Shown piece after piece: positions 1-8,176 of a stretch of DNA of 64,000 nt. Both the position numbers and the translations under genes were made by a program. This stretch comes from Escherichia hormaechei_A (lineage in GTDB: Bacteria > Pseudomonadota > Gammaproteobacteria > Enterobacterales > Enterobacteriaceae). The notes beneath the pieces were generated by a model. That model saw nothing but the letters and a program-made list of their open reading frames with translations. It was not told where the DNA came from and did not search any database. The stretch's first letter is position 1, and the number at the start of each line of letters is the position of its first letter. The stretch lies in NCBI GenBank assembly GCA_042434945.1, contig CP170191.1, positions 992,001-1,056,000 on the forward strand, in the 5' to 3' direction.

Positions 1-376
1 GCAGGAATATATCAAAGAGGCGCAAGGGTGCGATATCCGCTGTCTGGTTGTTGGCGATGAAGTGGTCGCTGCGATTGAACGGCGGGCGAAAGAGGGCGAT
101 TTTCGTTCCAATTTGCATCGTGGCGGCGCGGCAAGCGTCGCCAGTATCACACCACAGGAGCGTGAAATCGCGATAAAAGCCGCGCGAACGATGGCGCTGG
201 ACGTTGCTGGTGTGGATATTCTGCGTGCTAATCGCGGGCCGTTGGTGATGGAGGTGAATGCGTCGCCGGGGCTGGAAGGAATAGAAAAAACCACCGGTAT
301 CGACATCGCGGGTAAAATGATCCGCTGGATCGAACGCCACGCTACGACAGAATATTGCCTGAAAACGGGTGGTTAG
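1..376 (+). CDS. rimK: Ribosomal protein S6--L-glutamate ligase RimK, C-terminal part
   Basis: The 3' end of an ATP-grasp ligase is cut by the window edge; the frame is open from base 2. RimK adds glutamate residues to the C-terminus of ribosomal protein S6. The visible part holds the end of the ATP-grasp fold, with the motif VMEVNASPGLEG whose Glu and Asn ligate Mg-ATP. It ends in CLKTGG, the C-terminus I remember for E. coli RimK. The next gene is ybjN, as in E. coli. The start lies outside the window. Confidence 0.93.
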   Translation, partial: QEYIKEAQGCDIRCLVVGDEVVAAIERRAKEGDFRSNLHRGGAASVASITPQEREIAIKAARTMALDVAGVDILRANRGPLVMEVNASPGLEGIEKTTGIDIAGKMIRWIERHATTEYCLKTGG

Positions 377-463
377 TCGCAATCACATTACTGATCATGG
401 TTTTGCCTGCGCTTTTTGCGTAAGCTGTGCCGGTCTTTTTATCGAAAGAGGTTGTACAAAATT

Positions 464-940
464 ATGACATCGCTGGTCGTTCCTGGTCTGGATACGCTGC
501 GTCAATGGCTCGATGACCTGGGGATGAGTTTTTTTGAATGTGATAACTGTCAGGCTCTGCATCTGCCCCATATGCAGAATTTCGACGGTGTCTTTGATGC
601 CAAAATCGATCTGATCGATAACACGATCCTGTTTTCTGCCATGGCGGAAGTCCGACCTTCAGCCGTATTGCCGCTGGCGGCGGATTTATCTGCCATCAAT
701 GCCAGTTCGCTGACCGTGAAAGCATTTCTTGATATGCAGGATGATAATCTGCCAAAGCTGGTGGTTTGCCAGTCTTTATCCGTTATGCAGGGCGTAACCT
801 ATGAGCAGTTTGCATGGTTCGTGCGTCAGAGCGAAGAGCAGATTTCGATGGTCATTCTTGAAGCTAATGCCCATCAACTGCTGTTACCGACTGATGATGA
901 AGGGCAAAACAACGTTACCGAAAACTATTTCCTCCACTGA
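464..940 (+). CDS. ybjN: YbjN family protein (type III secretion chaperone-like fold)
   Basis: A 158-residue protein that I recognise as E. coli YbjN, starting MTSLVVPGLDTLRQWL. An upstream in-frame start at 416 exists, but the ATG at 464 follows an AGAGG ribosome binding site at 446-451 and gives the usual family length. The protein is cytosolic, acidic at its C-terminus, and has no signal peptide or membrane segment. Published work links YbjN overproduction to changes in motility, biofilm and stress phenotypes, but no biochemical activity is established. It sits alone between rimK and the pot operon. Confidence 0.9.
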   Translation: MTSLVVPGLDTLRQWLDDLGMSFFECDNCQALHLPHMQNFDGVFDAKIDLIDNTILFSAMAEVRPSAVLPLAADLSAINASSLTVKAFLDMQDDNLPKLVVCQSLSVMQGVTYEQFAWFVRQSEEQISMVILEANAHQLLLPTDDEGQNNVTENYFLH

Positions 941-1290
941 TAACTCCTTTCGAGCACGCAGTCGCTGGTGCAGTGGCTGCGCGCTGCAAAATTATCTGCT
1001 GTTTTTAACCTTTTCTTAAAGATTATTTCACTTCTCTTGTGTCGATTTGGCTTTATCACATAGAGCAAATATGCATAAAAATTTGTTAAATACCGTTTTT
1101 TAATCCGAGCTATAGTCTCAAACCCTGGCTAAAGTTATTCTTGCGATGCTTTTATATAGCGAGCAGTTCTGGCCGGGAGAAAGTTCTCTTTTCTTACACC
1201 GCGCCGATAAAAAATATGCACGTTTATTGCATATCTTTCAGTGTGACAACTTTTGTTCGTTTGTTAACGAACTTTCAGAAGGAAAGAGAT
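941..1290. other. Intergenic region upstream of potF
   Basis: This is about 350 bases without a credible gene. It is AT-rich from 1010 to 1270 and must contain the potFGHI promoter and leader. I looked for a sigma-54 element (TGGC, 7 bases, TTGC). The nearest candidate, TGGC at 1125 and TTGC at 1140, has the wrong spacing. A TATAGT sequence lies near 1111 without a convincing -35. An in-frame extension of potF back to 1141 is open but lacks the signal-peptide logic of the 1291 start. Confidence 0.5.
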
Positions 1291-2403
1291 ATGACCGCCT
1301 TAAATAAAAAATGGCTATCGGGTCTGGTTGCGGGTGCTCTGATGGCCGTCTCTGTCGGCACGCTCGCGGCTGAACAAAAAACACTCCACATTTATAACTG
1401 GTCTGATTATATCGCCCCGGACACGGTGGCCAATTTTGAAAAAGAAACCGGTATTAAAGTCGTCTACGATGTTTTCGACTCTAACGAAGTACTGGAAGGC
1501 AAATTAATGGCCGGGAGTACCGGCTTTGATCTGGTGGTTCCATCTGCCAGCTTTCTGGAGCGCCAGTTGACTGCGGGAGTTTTCCAGCCGCTGGACAAAA
1601 GCAAATTGCCGGAGTGGAAGAATCTCGACCCGGAACTGCTGAAGCTGGTCGCCAAACACGATCCCGACAATAAATTTGCTATGCCCTATATGTGGGCGAC
1701 GACCGGGATTGGCTATAACGTTGATAAAGTTAAAGCGGTGCTGGGCGAAAACGCGCCCGTCGATAGCTGGGACTTGATCCTCAAACCTGAAAATCTGGAA
1801 AAACTGAAAAGCTGCGGTGTCTCTTTCCTGGATGCGCCAGAAGAAGTTTTTGCTACCGTGTTGAATTATCTCGGCAAAGATCCCAACAGCACTAAAGCGG
1901 ATGATTACACCGGACCGGCAACAGATCTGCTGTTAAAGCTGCGCCCGAACATTCGTTATTTCCATTCATCTCAATACATTAACGACCTGGCAAACGGCGA
2001 TATTTGCGTCGCTATCGGCTGGGCAGGTGATGTCTGGCAGGCGTCAAACCGCGCGAAGGAAGCGAAGAATGGCGTGAATGTCTCGTTCTCGATTCCAAAA
2101 GAAGGGGCGATGGCGTTCTTTGATGTATTCGCCATGCCTGCGGATGCCAAAAACAAAGACGAAGCCTATCAGTTCCTGAATTACCTGCTGCGCCCGGATG
2201 TAGTAGCGCATATTTCCGACCATGTGTTCTATGCCAACGCCAATAAAGCAGCCACGCCGCTGGTGAGTGCGGAAGTCCGTGAGAACCCAGGTATTTATCC
2301 GCCTGCGGATGTTCGTGCGAAGCTGTTCACTCTGAAAGTGCAGGATCCGAAAATCGACCGTGTGCGCACCCGCGCGTGGACCAAAGTGAAGAGCGGAAAA
2401 TAA
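1291..2403 (+). CDS. potF: Putrescine-binding periplasmic protein PotF
   Basis: The 370-residue periplasmic solute-binding protein of the putrescine ABC importer PotFGHI. The start at 1291 follows a GGAAAGAG ribosome binding site and gives a standard signal peptide (MTALNKKWLSGLVAGALMA, then a cut after LAA near residue 26). The frame is open upstream to 1141, but that version would bury the signal peptide. The mature protein starts AEQKTLHIYNWSDYI, a spermidine/putrescine-binding signature. It appears identical to the E. coli K-12 protein as I remember it. It is first in an operon with potG, potH and potI. Confidence 0.96.
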   Translation: MTALNKKWLSGLVAGALMAVSVGTLAAEQKTLHIYNWSDYIAPDTVANFEKETGIKVVYDVFDSNEVLEGKLMAGSTGFDLVVPSASFLERQLTAGVFQPLDKSKLPEWKNLDPELLKLVAKHDPDNKFAMPYMWATTGIGYNVDKVKAVLGENAPVDSWDLILKPENLEKLKSCGVSFLDAPEEVFATVLNYLGKDPNSTKADDYTGPATDLLLKLRPNIRYFHSSQYINDLANGDICVAIGWAGDVWQASNRAKEAKNGVNVSFSIPKEGAMAFFDVFAMPADAKNKDEAYQFLNYLLRPDVVAHISDHVFYANANKAATPLVSAEVRENPGIYPPADVRAKLFTLKVQDPKIDRVRTRAWTKVKSGK

Positions 2404-2450
2404 TCCGCAGTCGTAGATGCCGGAGGGGCGCACCACACCCGCCGGCAATT

Positions 2451-2467
2451 CGCACCATTATGGTGCG
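2451..2467. promoter_or_regulatory. Hairpin between potF and potG
   Basis: A perfect 7-bp inverted repeat, CGCACCA-TTA-TGGTGCG, lies in the 94-base spacer between potF and potG. There is no following T-run, so it is not a classical terminator. Such a structure after a binding-protein gene often stabilises the upstream message and keeps the binding protein more abundant than the transporter. That role is inference here. Confidence 0.45.
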
Positions 2468-2497
2468 CTTGCACACATTCAATGCCGGAGAGCAGCC

Positions 2498-3631
2498 GTG
2501 AATGACGCTATCCCTCGCCCGCAGGCGAAAACCCGTAAGGCGCTGACGCCGCTATTAGAAATCCGCAACCTGACCAAATCCTACGATGGTCAACATGCGG
2601 TGGATGATGTCAGCCTGACCATCTACAAAGGTGAAATCTTCGCGCTGCTGGGCGCATCCGGCTGTGGCAAGTCCACGCTGCTGCGTATGCTGGCAGGTTT
2701 CGAACAACCTTCTGCCGGACAGATAATGCTTGATGGCGTCGATTTGTCACAGGTTCCGCCTTACCTGCGCCCCATCAATATGATGTTTCAGTCTTACGCG
2801 CTGTTTCCGCATATGACCGTGGAACAGAACATCGCTTTTGGCCTGAAACAGGACAAACTACCGAAAGCGGAAATTGCCAGCCGGGTCAATGAGATGCTCG
2901 GCCTGGTGCATATGCAGGAGTTCGCCAAACGCAAACCGCATCAGCTTTCCGGTGGTCAGCGACAACGTGTGGCCCTGGCCCGAAGCCTTGCGAAGCGCCC
3001 GAAACTATTACTGCTCGATGAGCCGATGGGCGCGCTGGATAAAAAGCTGCGTGACCGGATGCAGCTTGAAGTGGTGGATATTCTGGAGCGCGTCGGTGTG
3101 ACTTGTGTGATGGTCACCCACGATCAGGAAGAGGCGATGACCATGGCGGGGCGCATCGCCATTATGAATCGTGGGAAATTTGTCCAGATTGGCGAACCGG
3201 AAGAGATCTACGAGCATCCGACTACCCGCTATAGCGCCGAATTTATTGGCTCGGTAAACGTCTTTGAAGGCGTACTCAAAGAGCGTCAGGAAGATGGCCT
3301 GGTGCTTGATTCGCCGGGGCTGGTGCATCCACTGAAAGTCGACGCGGATGCCTCGGTGGTCGATAACGTGCCGGTACATGTGGCGCTGCGCCCGGAAAAA
3401 ATCATGCTTTGCGAAGAGCCGCCCGCCAATGGTTGTAACTTCGCGGTGGGGGAGGTGATACACATTGCCTATCTCGGCGATCTTTCGGTGTATCACGTTC
3501 GTCTGAAAAGTGGGCAGATGATTAGCGCCCAGCTACAAAACGCCCATCGTCATCGTAAAGGGTTACCGACCTGGGGCGACGAAGTGCGTTTGTGCTGGGA
3601 AGTGGACAGCTGTGTGGTGCTGACGGTTTAA
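2498..3631 (+). CDS. potG: Putrescine ABC transporter ATP-binding protein PotG
   Basis: The 377-residue ATPase of the PotFGHI putrescine importer. The start is GTG at 2498 (protein begins MNDAIPRPQ), which gives the E. coli length; an upstream ATG in frame at 2417 lies in the intergenic hairpin region. Visible ABC motifs are Walker A GASGCGKST, the signature LSGGQRQR, Walker B LLLLDEP and the switch histidine in VMVTHDQEEAM. The C-terminal 110 residues form the TOBE/OB regulatory domain found in polyamine and sulfate importers. It would drive transport through PotH and PotI in the inner membrane. The sequence looks K-12-like. Confidence 0.96.
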   Translation: MNDAIPRPQAKTRKALTPLLEIRNLTKSYDGQHAVDDVSLTIYKGEIFALLGASGCGKSTLLRMLAGFEQPSAGQIMLDGVDLSQVPPYLRPINMMFQSYALFPHMTVEQNIAFGLKQDKLPKAEIASRVNEMLGLVHMQEFAKRKPHQLSGGQRQRVALARSLAKRPKLLLLDEPMGALDKKLRDRMQLEVVDILERVGVTCVMVTHDQEEAMTMAGRIAIMNRGKFVQIGEPEEIYEHPTTRYSAEFIGSVNVFEGVLKERQEDGLVLDSPGLVHPLKVDADASVVDNVPVHVALRPEKIMLCEEPPANGCNFAVGEVIHIAYLGDLSVYHVRLKSGQMISAQLQNAHRHRKGLPTWGDEVRLCWEVDSCVVLTV

Positions 3632-3640
3632 GGAGCAAAG

Positions 3641-4594
3641 ATGAGTACACTTGAACCTGCTGCCCAGTCGAAACCGCCGGGCGGATTTAAGCTGTGGTTG
3701 TCGCAGCTGCAAATGAAGCATGGGCGCAAACTGGTCATTGCGTTGCCATATATCTGGTTGATCTTGCTGTTTCTGCTGCCATTTCTGATTGTCTTTAAAA
3801 TAAGCCTGGCGGAGATGGCGCGCGCTATTCCACCTTATACCGAACTGATGGAGTGGGCTGACGGGCAACTGTCCATCACTCTTAATCTCGGTAATTTTCT
3901 GCAACTGACCGACGATCCGCTCTATTTCGATGCTTATCTCCAGTCGCTACAGGTGGCTGCGATTTCGACATTTTGCTGTTTACTGATCGGCTATCCGCTG
4001 GCGTGGGCGGTGGCGCACAGTAAGCCTTCGACCCGTAATATTTTATTACTACTGGTGATCCTGCCGTCGTGGACCTCGTTTCTGATCCGCGTTTATGCCT
4101 GGATGGGAATATTAAAAAACAACGGTGTGCTGAATAATTTTCTGCTGTGGCTGGGGGTTATCGATCAACCGCTGACCATTCTGCATACCAATCTGGCCGT
4201 TTATATCGGCATTGTTTACGCTTACGTGCCGTTTATGGTACTGCCGATTTATACCGCGTTGATTCGTATTGATTATTCGCTGGTGGAAGCAGCGCTGGAT
4301 CTCGGTGCACGACCGCTGAAAACGTTCTTTACTGTGATCGTGCCGCTGACTAAAGGTGGGATTATTGCCGGATCGATGCTGGTGTTTATCCCGGCTGTGG
4401 GCGAGTTTGTGATCCCGGAACTGCTCGGTGGCCCGGACAGCATCATGATCGGGCGCGTGCTATGGCAAGAGTTTTTCAATAACCGCGACTGGCCGGTGGC
4501 CTCGGCGGTAGCGATCATCATGTTGCTGCTGCTAATTGTGCCGATAATGTGGTTCCACAAACACCAGCAAAAAAGCGTGGGAGAACACGGATGA
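3641..4594 (+). CDS. potH: Putrescine ABC transporter permease PotH
   Basis: A 317-residue inner-membrane permease, one half of the PotHI channel. It starts 9 bases after potG. About six hydrophobic segments are visible, and the EAA loop that docks on the ATPase reads EAALDLGARPLKTF. Its last bases overlap the potI start (ATGA at 4591-4594), so the two permeases are translationally coupled. The sequence appears identical to K-12 PotH from memory. Confidence 0.95.
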   Translation: MSTLEPAAQSKPPGGFKLWLSQLQMKHGRKLVIALPYIWLILLFLLPFLIVFKISLAEMARAIPPYTELMEWADGQLSITLNLGNFLQLTDDPLYFDAYLQSLQVAAISTFCCLLIGYPLAWAVAHSKPSTRNILLLLVILPSWTSFLIRVYAWMGILKNNGVLNNFLLWLGVIDQPLTILHTNLAVYIGIVYAYVPFMVLPIYTALIRIDYSLVEAALDLGARPLKTFFTVIVPLTKGGIIAGSMLVFIPAVGEFVIPELLGGPDSIMIGRVLWQEFFNNRDWPVASAVAIIMLLLLIVPIMWFHKHQQKSVGEHG

Positions 4595-5436
4595 ATAATT
4601 TACCGGTAGTTCGTTCGCCCTGGCGGATTGTGATTTTGCTGCTGGGCTTTACCTTTCTCTACGCGCCAATGCTGATGCTGGTTATCTATTCGTTTAACAG
4701 CTCGAAGCTGGTGACGGTGTGGGCCGGCTGGTCAACGCGCTGGTATGGTGAGTTATTGCGCGATGACGCGATGATGAGTGCGGTTGGTTTAAGTCTGACA
4801 ATTGCGGCCTGTGCGGCGACGGCGGCGGCGATCCTCGGAACTATTGCGGCGGTGGTGCTGGTGCGCTTTGGCAGGTTTCGCGGATCAAATGGCTTTGCCT
4901 TTATGATCACCGCGCCGCTGGTAATGCCAGATGTCATCACGGGCTTGTCGCTGTTGTTATTATTCGTCGCGCTTGCTCATGCCATTGGCTGGCCTGCGGA
5001 CCGCGGTATGCTCACCATCTGGCTGGCGCATGTCACTTTTTGTACGGCTTATGTGGCGGTCGTTATTTCTTCAAGATTGCGGGAACTGGATCGCTCGATA
5101 GAAGAAGCAGCGATGGATCTCGGTGCGACGCCGCTGAAAGTGTTTTTCGTCATTACGCTACCGATGATCATGCCCGCGATCATTTCTGGCTGGTTACTGG
5201 CTTTTACTTTGTCGCTTGATGATCTGGTGATCGCCAGCTTTGTTTCCGGGCCGGGAGCCACCACGTTACCGATGCTGGTCTTTTCCAGCGTGCGGATGGG
5301 GGTGAATCCGGAAATCAACGCCCTGGCAACATTGATCCTCGGCGCGGTCGGAATTGTCGGATTTATCGCCTGGTATCTGATGGCTCGCGCAGAAAAACAG
5401 CGGATACGCGACATCCAGCGTGCAAGACGTGGCTGA
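4591..5436 (+). CDS. potI: Putrescine ABC transporter permease PotI
   Basis: A 281-residue inner-membrane permease, the second half of the PotHI channel. The ATG at 4591 overlaps the potH stop; a longer open frame from 4549 only reads into potH. Six membrane segments and the EAA loop EEAAMDLGATPLKVF are present. It is the last gene of the potFGHI operon. A strong hairpin follows at 5468-5488. Confidence 0.95.
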   Translation: MNNLPVVRSPWRIVILLLGFTFLYAPMLMLVIYSFNSSKLVTVWAGWSTRWYGELLRDDAMMSAVGLSLTIAACAATAAAILGTIAAVVLVRFGRFRGSNGFAFMITAPLVMPDVITGLSLLLLFVALAHAIGWPADRGMLTIWLAHVTFCTAYVAVVISSRLRELDRSIEEAAMDLGATPLKVFFVITLPMIMPAIISGWLLAFTLSLDDLVIASFVSGPGATTLPMLVFSSVRMGVNPEINALATLILGAVGIVGFIAWYLMARAEKQRIRDIQRARRG

Positions 5437-5467
5437 AGACACTAAAATTTGCCAACCTGGCTACATA

Positions 5468-5494
5468 ATGCCGCGCATGTCGCGGCATTGTTTT
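5468..5494 (+). terminator. Terminator-like hairpin between potI and ybjO
   Basis: An 8-bp perfect stem, ATGCCGCG-CATGT-CGCGGCAT, is followed by TGTTTT. It sits 31 bases after potI and ends only a few bases before the ybjO ATG at 5496. It can end pot transcripts, and in a transcript that reads through it would occupy the ybjO ribosome binding region. Confidence 0.65.
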
Positions 5495-5495
5495 C

Positions 5496-5984
5496 ATGGA
5501 AGACGAAACGTTGGGATTTTTTAAGAAAACATCTTCATCTCATGCTCGCCTGAATGTGCCTGCGCTGGTGCAGGTGGCGGCGCTCGCCATTATTATGATC
5601 CGTGGCCTCGACGTGCTGATGATTTTCAATACGCTGGGCGTGCGCGGTATTGGCGAGTTCATTCATCGCAGCGTACAAACCTGGAGTTTAACGCTGGTCT
5701 TTTTAAGCAGTCTGGTGCTGGTTTTCATTGAGATCTGGTGTGCGTTTTCACTGGTGAAAGGGCGTCGCTGGGCGCGCTGGCTATATCTGCTGACACAAAT
5801 CACCGCCGCAAGTTACTTGTGGGCGGCTTCGCTGGGGTACGGTTATCCGGAGCTGTTCAGCATTCCCGGTGAATCAAAACGTGAAATCTTCCATAGCCTG
5901 ATGCTGCAGAAGCTGCCGGATATGCTCATCCTGATGCTGCTGTTCGTTCCCTCGACCAGTCGGCGGTTCTTCCAGTTGCAATAA
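5496..5984 (+). CDS. ybjO: YbjO family inner-membrane protein
   Basis: A 162-residue membrane protein recognised as E. coli YbjO (starts MEDETLGFFKKTSSS). About four hydrophobic segments are visible (near residues 24-46, 63-85, 92-112 and 135-150). It belongs to the DUF2593 family, whose function is not established. No convincing ribosome binding site precedes the ATG, because the pot terminator hairpin occupies that position. It may be poorly translated, or the true start may be a later codon. Confidence 0.85.
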   Translation: MEDETLGFFKKTSSSHARLNVPALVQVAALAIIMIRGLDVLMIFNTLGVRGIGEFIHRSVQTWSLTLVFLSSLVLVFIEIWCAFSLVKGRRWARWLYLLTQITAASYLWAASLGYGYPELFSIPGESKREIFHSLMLQKLPDMLILMLLFVPSTSRRFFQLQ

Positions 5985-5988
5985 TGTG

Positions 5989-5994
5989 TATAAT
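5989..5994 (+). promoter_or_regulatory. Consensus -10 box upstream of rlmC
   Basis: A perfect TATAAT lies 31 bases before the rlmC ATG. The hexamer 17 bases upstream (5966-5971, GTTCTT) is a poor -35, so assignment as the rlmC promoter rests mainly on the -10 and its position. Confidence 0.45.
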
Positions 5995-6024
5995 CGTCGC
6001 CCCTGATGATGTGAAGGTCAATGT

Positions 6025-7155
6025 ATGCAGTGCGCACTTTACGACGCGGGTCGCTGTCGTTCCTGTCAGTGGATAATGCAGCCGATTCCAGAGCAACTCT
6101 CCGCTAAAACCGCCGATCTTAAAAATCTGCTCGCCGACTTTCCGGTTGAGGAATGGTGCGCGCCGGTGTCAGGCCCGGAACAAGGGTTTCGTAATAAAGC
6201 CAAAATGGTGGTGAGTGGTAGCGTTGAAAAACCACTGCTCGGTATGCTGCATCGCGATGGCACACCAGAAGACCTTTGTGACTGCCCGCTTTATCCTGCC
6301 TCATTTGCGCCCGTTTTTGCGGCGCTAAAACCGTTTATCGCCCGAGCGGGGTTAACGCCCTACAACGTGGCGCGTAAGCGTGGCGAACTGAAATACATTC
6401 TGCTGACTGAAAGCCAGAGTGATGGAGGCATGATGCTGCGCTTTGTACTGCGTTCTGATACCAAGCTGGCGCAACTGCGTAAGGCGCTGCCGTGGTTACA
6501 CGAACAACTACCGCAGCTGAAAGTTATTACCGTCAATATTCAGCCGGTACATATGGCGATTATGGAAGGGGAGACGGAGATCTACCTGACCGAACAACAG
6601 GCACTGGCGGAGCGTTTTAATGACGTACCGCTGTGGATCCGTCCGCAAAGTTTCTTCCAGACTAATCCGGCGGTCGCCAGCCAGTTGTACGCCACCGCGC
6701 GCGACTGGGTACGACAGCTGCCGGTTAAACATATGTGGGATCTGTTCTGCGGTGTGGGGGGCTTTGGTTTACACTGCGCGACGCCTGACATGCAGTTAAC
6801 CGGGATCGAAATTGCATCAGAGGCCATTGCCTGTGCAAAGCAGTCAGCCGCTGAACTGGGCTTAACGCGTTTGCAATTTCAGGCGCTGGACTCCACTCAG
6901 TTTGCCACCGCTCAGGGGGATGTGCCGGAGCTGGTGCTGGTTAACCCGCCGCGCCGGGGTATCGGCCAGGCGCTCTGCGACTACCTGAGCCAGATGGCGC
7001 CGGAGTACATTGTCTACTCCAGCTGTAACGCGCAGACCATGGCGAAGGATATCGCCAGCCTGCCGGGCTACCGCATTGCGCGCGTTCAGCTTTTCGATAT
7101 GTTCCCCCATACCGCCCATTATGAAGTGTTGACGTTGTTGGTGAAAACGCGCTAA
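6025..7155 (+). CDS. rlmC: 23S rRNA (uracil-747-C5)-methyltransferase RlmC
   Basis: A 376-residue SAM-dependent methyltransferase of the RumA/TrmA family, which methylates U747 of 23S rRNA. The N-terminal cysteines in MQCALYDAGRCRSCQW and a later CDCPLY form the family's Fe-S cluster site. The SAM-binding motif LFCGVGGFGL, the NPPRRG motif and the catalytic Cys in SSCNAQT are all visible. The ATG at 6025 has GAAGG at 6013-6017. An out-of-frame ATG at 6021 is ignored. The sequence looks K-12-like. Older name rumB/ybjF. Confidence 0.95.
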   Translation: MQCALYDAGRCRSCQWIMQPIPEQLSAKTADLKNLLADFPVEEWCAPVSGPEQGFRNKAKMVVSGSVEKPLLGMLHRDGTPEDLCDCPLYPASFAPVFAALKPFIARAGLTPYNVARKRGELKYILLTESQSDGGMMLRFVLRSDTKLAQLRKALPWLHEQLPQLKVITVNIQPVHMAIMEGETEIYLTEQQALAERFNDVPLWIRPQSFFQTNPAVASQLYATARDWVRQLPVKHMWDLFCGVGGFGLHCATPDMQLTGIEIASEAIACAKQSAAELGLTRLQFQALDSTQFATAQGDVPELVLVNPPRRGIGQALCDYLSQMAPEYIVYSSCNAQTMAKDIASLPGYRIARVQLFDMFPHTAHYEVLTLLVKTR

Positions 7156-7166
7156 TCCTCAACATC

Positions 7167-7236
7167 GCCCGGTGGCGCTGCGCTTACCGGGCCTACGATC
7201 CGGAGTAGGCCGGGTAAGGCGTAGCCGCCACCCGGC
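7167..7236. repeat. Pair of REP elements in opposite orientation (BIME)
   Basis: Two REP (repetitive extragenic palindrome) units, 7167-7195 and 7205-7236, face each other just after rlmC. They carry the typical GCCCGGTGGCG...TACCGGGCCTAC and GTAGGCCGGGTAAGGC cores. Such elements bind IHF or gyrase and stabilise mRNA ends. Confidence 0.85.
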
Positions 7237-7343
7237 TTTGTTTGCTCAACCCAGTAATGCGACTCCCGTCTCTGTTTTAAGCCAGCGTGGCGCTTTCAAC
7301 TGGTCGGCAAAATAGCCTGTCAGCTCACGTTGTTAACCAAAGC

Positions 7344-7375
7344 GCAGGCCAGGTAAGGCGAAGCCGCCACCCGGC
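7344..7375. repeat. REP element
   Basis: A third REP unit (GCAGGCCAGGTAAGGCGAAG followed by CCGCCACCCGGC), in the same orientation as the second copy upstream. The rest of the 7156-7468 gap holds no gene. It presumably contains the promoter of the two-component system, for which I see no confident hexamers. Confidence 0.8.
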
Positions 7376-7468
7376 ATAAACCCCGCACAATGTTCAACAA
7401 AATGTGAACTCTTCCCCCGCTCGAAATCAGGTAAGCTTACGTCATAACAAATGATTGAAGGCTTACCC

Positions 7469-8176
7469 ATGAAGCAGATCCTGCTGGTAGAAGACGACCA
7501 CGATATCGCGGCACTCCTGCGTCTTAATCTGGAAGATGAAGGCTACGCCATTACCCACGAGCCCGACGGGGGCAACGCCTTACAGCGTCTTGAAACACAG
7601 CCGTGGGACGCGGTGATCCTCGATCTGATGCTGCCGAATGTTGATGGTCTGGAGATTTGCCGCCGTATCCGCCAGATGACCCGCTACCTGCCCATTATCA
7701 TCATTAGCGCCCGCAGCAGTGAAACTGACCGTATTACTGGCCTGGAAACAGGGGCGGATGATTATCTGGCAAAACCTTTCTCGGTGCAGGAGCTGATTGC
7801 CCGCATTAAGGCGCTGTTTCGCCGTCAGCAGGCGATGGGCCAGGCGCAGACGGACGGCATTATTCAGGCGCACGGACTGACTATCGATCCGCTGGCGCGC
7901 ACCGTGCGCCTTAACGGTCAACACGTCGATCTCACCCCGCGCGAATTTGAACTGCTCTATTTCTTTGCCCGCCATCCCGGAGAGGTCTTTTCGCGGCTGG
8001 CACTGCTGGAGCAGGTATGGGGGTATCAGCACGAAGGCTACGAACACACCGTCAATACCCACATTAACCGCCTGCGCATTAAAATAGAGAAAGATGCCGC
8101 CGAGCCGGAGATCGTTCGCACCGTCTGGGGCAAAGGCTACAAATTTGCGGAGCAGAATCATGATGCGTCGCTTTAG
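7469..8176 (+). CDS. OmpR/PhoB-family response regulator
   Basis: A two-domain response regulator of about 235 residues. The receiver domain shows the acidic pair ED at residues 8-9, phospho-acceptor Asp52 in VILDLMLPN, Ser80 and Lys102 in LAKPF. The C-terminal half is an OmpR-type winged helix ending in the conserved VRTVWGKGYKF. The start at 7469 (MKQILLVEDD) is preferred to the open frame from 7451 because GAAGG at 7457-7461 lies 7 bases upstream. The stop overlaps the kinase start by 17 bases, so the pair is translationally coupled. The gene is absent from this spot in E. coli K-12. I do not recognise a named system, and the target genes are unknown. Confidence 0.92.
   Translation: MKQILLVEDDHDIAALLRLNLEDEGYAITHEPDGGNALQRLETQPWDAVILDLMLPNVDGLEICRRIRQMTRYLPIIIISARSSETDRITGLETGADDYLAKPFSVQELIARIKALFRRQQAMGQAQTDGIIQAHGLTIDPLARTVRLNGQHVDLTPREFELLYFFARHPGEVFSRLALLEQVWGYQHEGYEHTVNTHINRLRIKIEKDAAEPEIVRTVWGKGYKFAEQNHDASL

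Noticed and set aside
1125..1144. Sigma-54-like promoter upstream of potF (TGGC ... TTGC)
   Set aside because: There are 11 bases between the elements instead of about 7, so the -24/-12 geometry is wrong.
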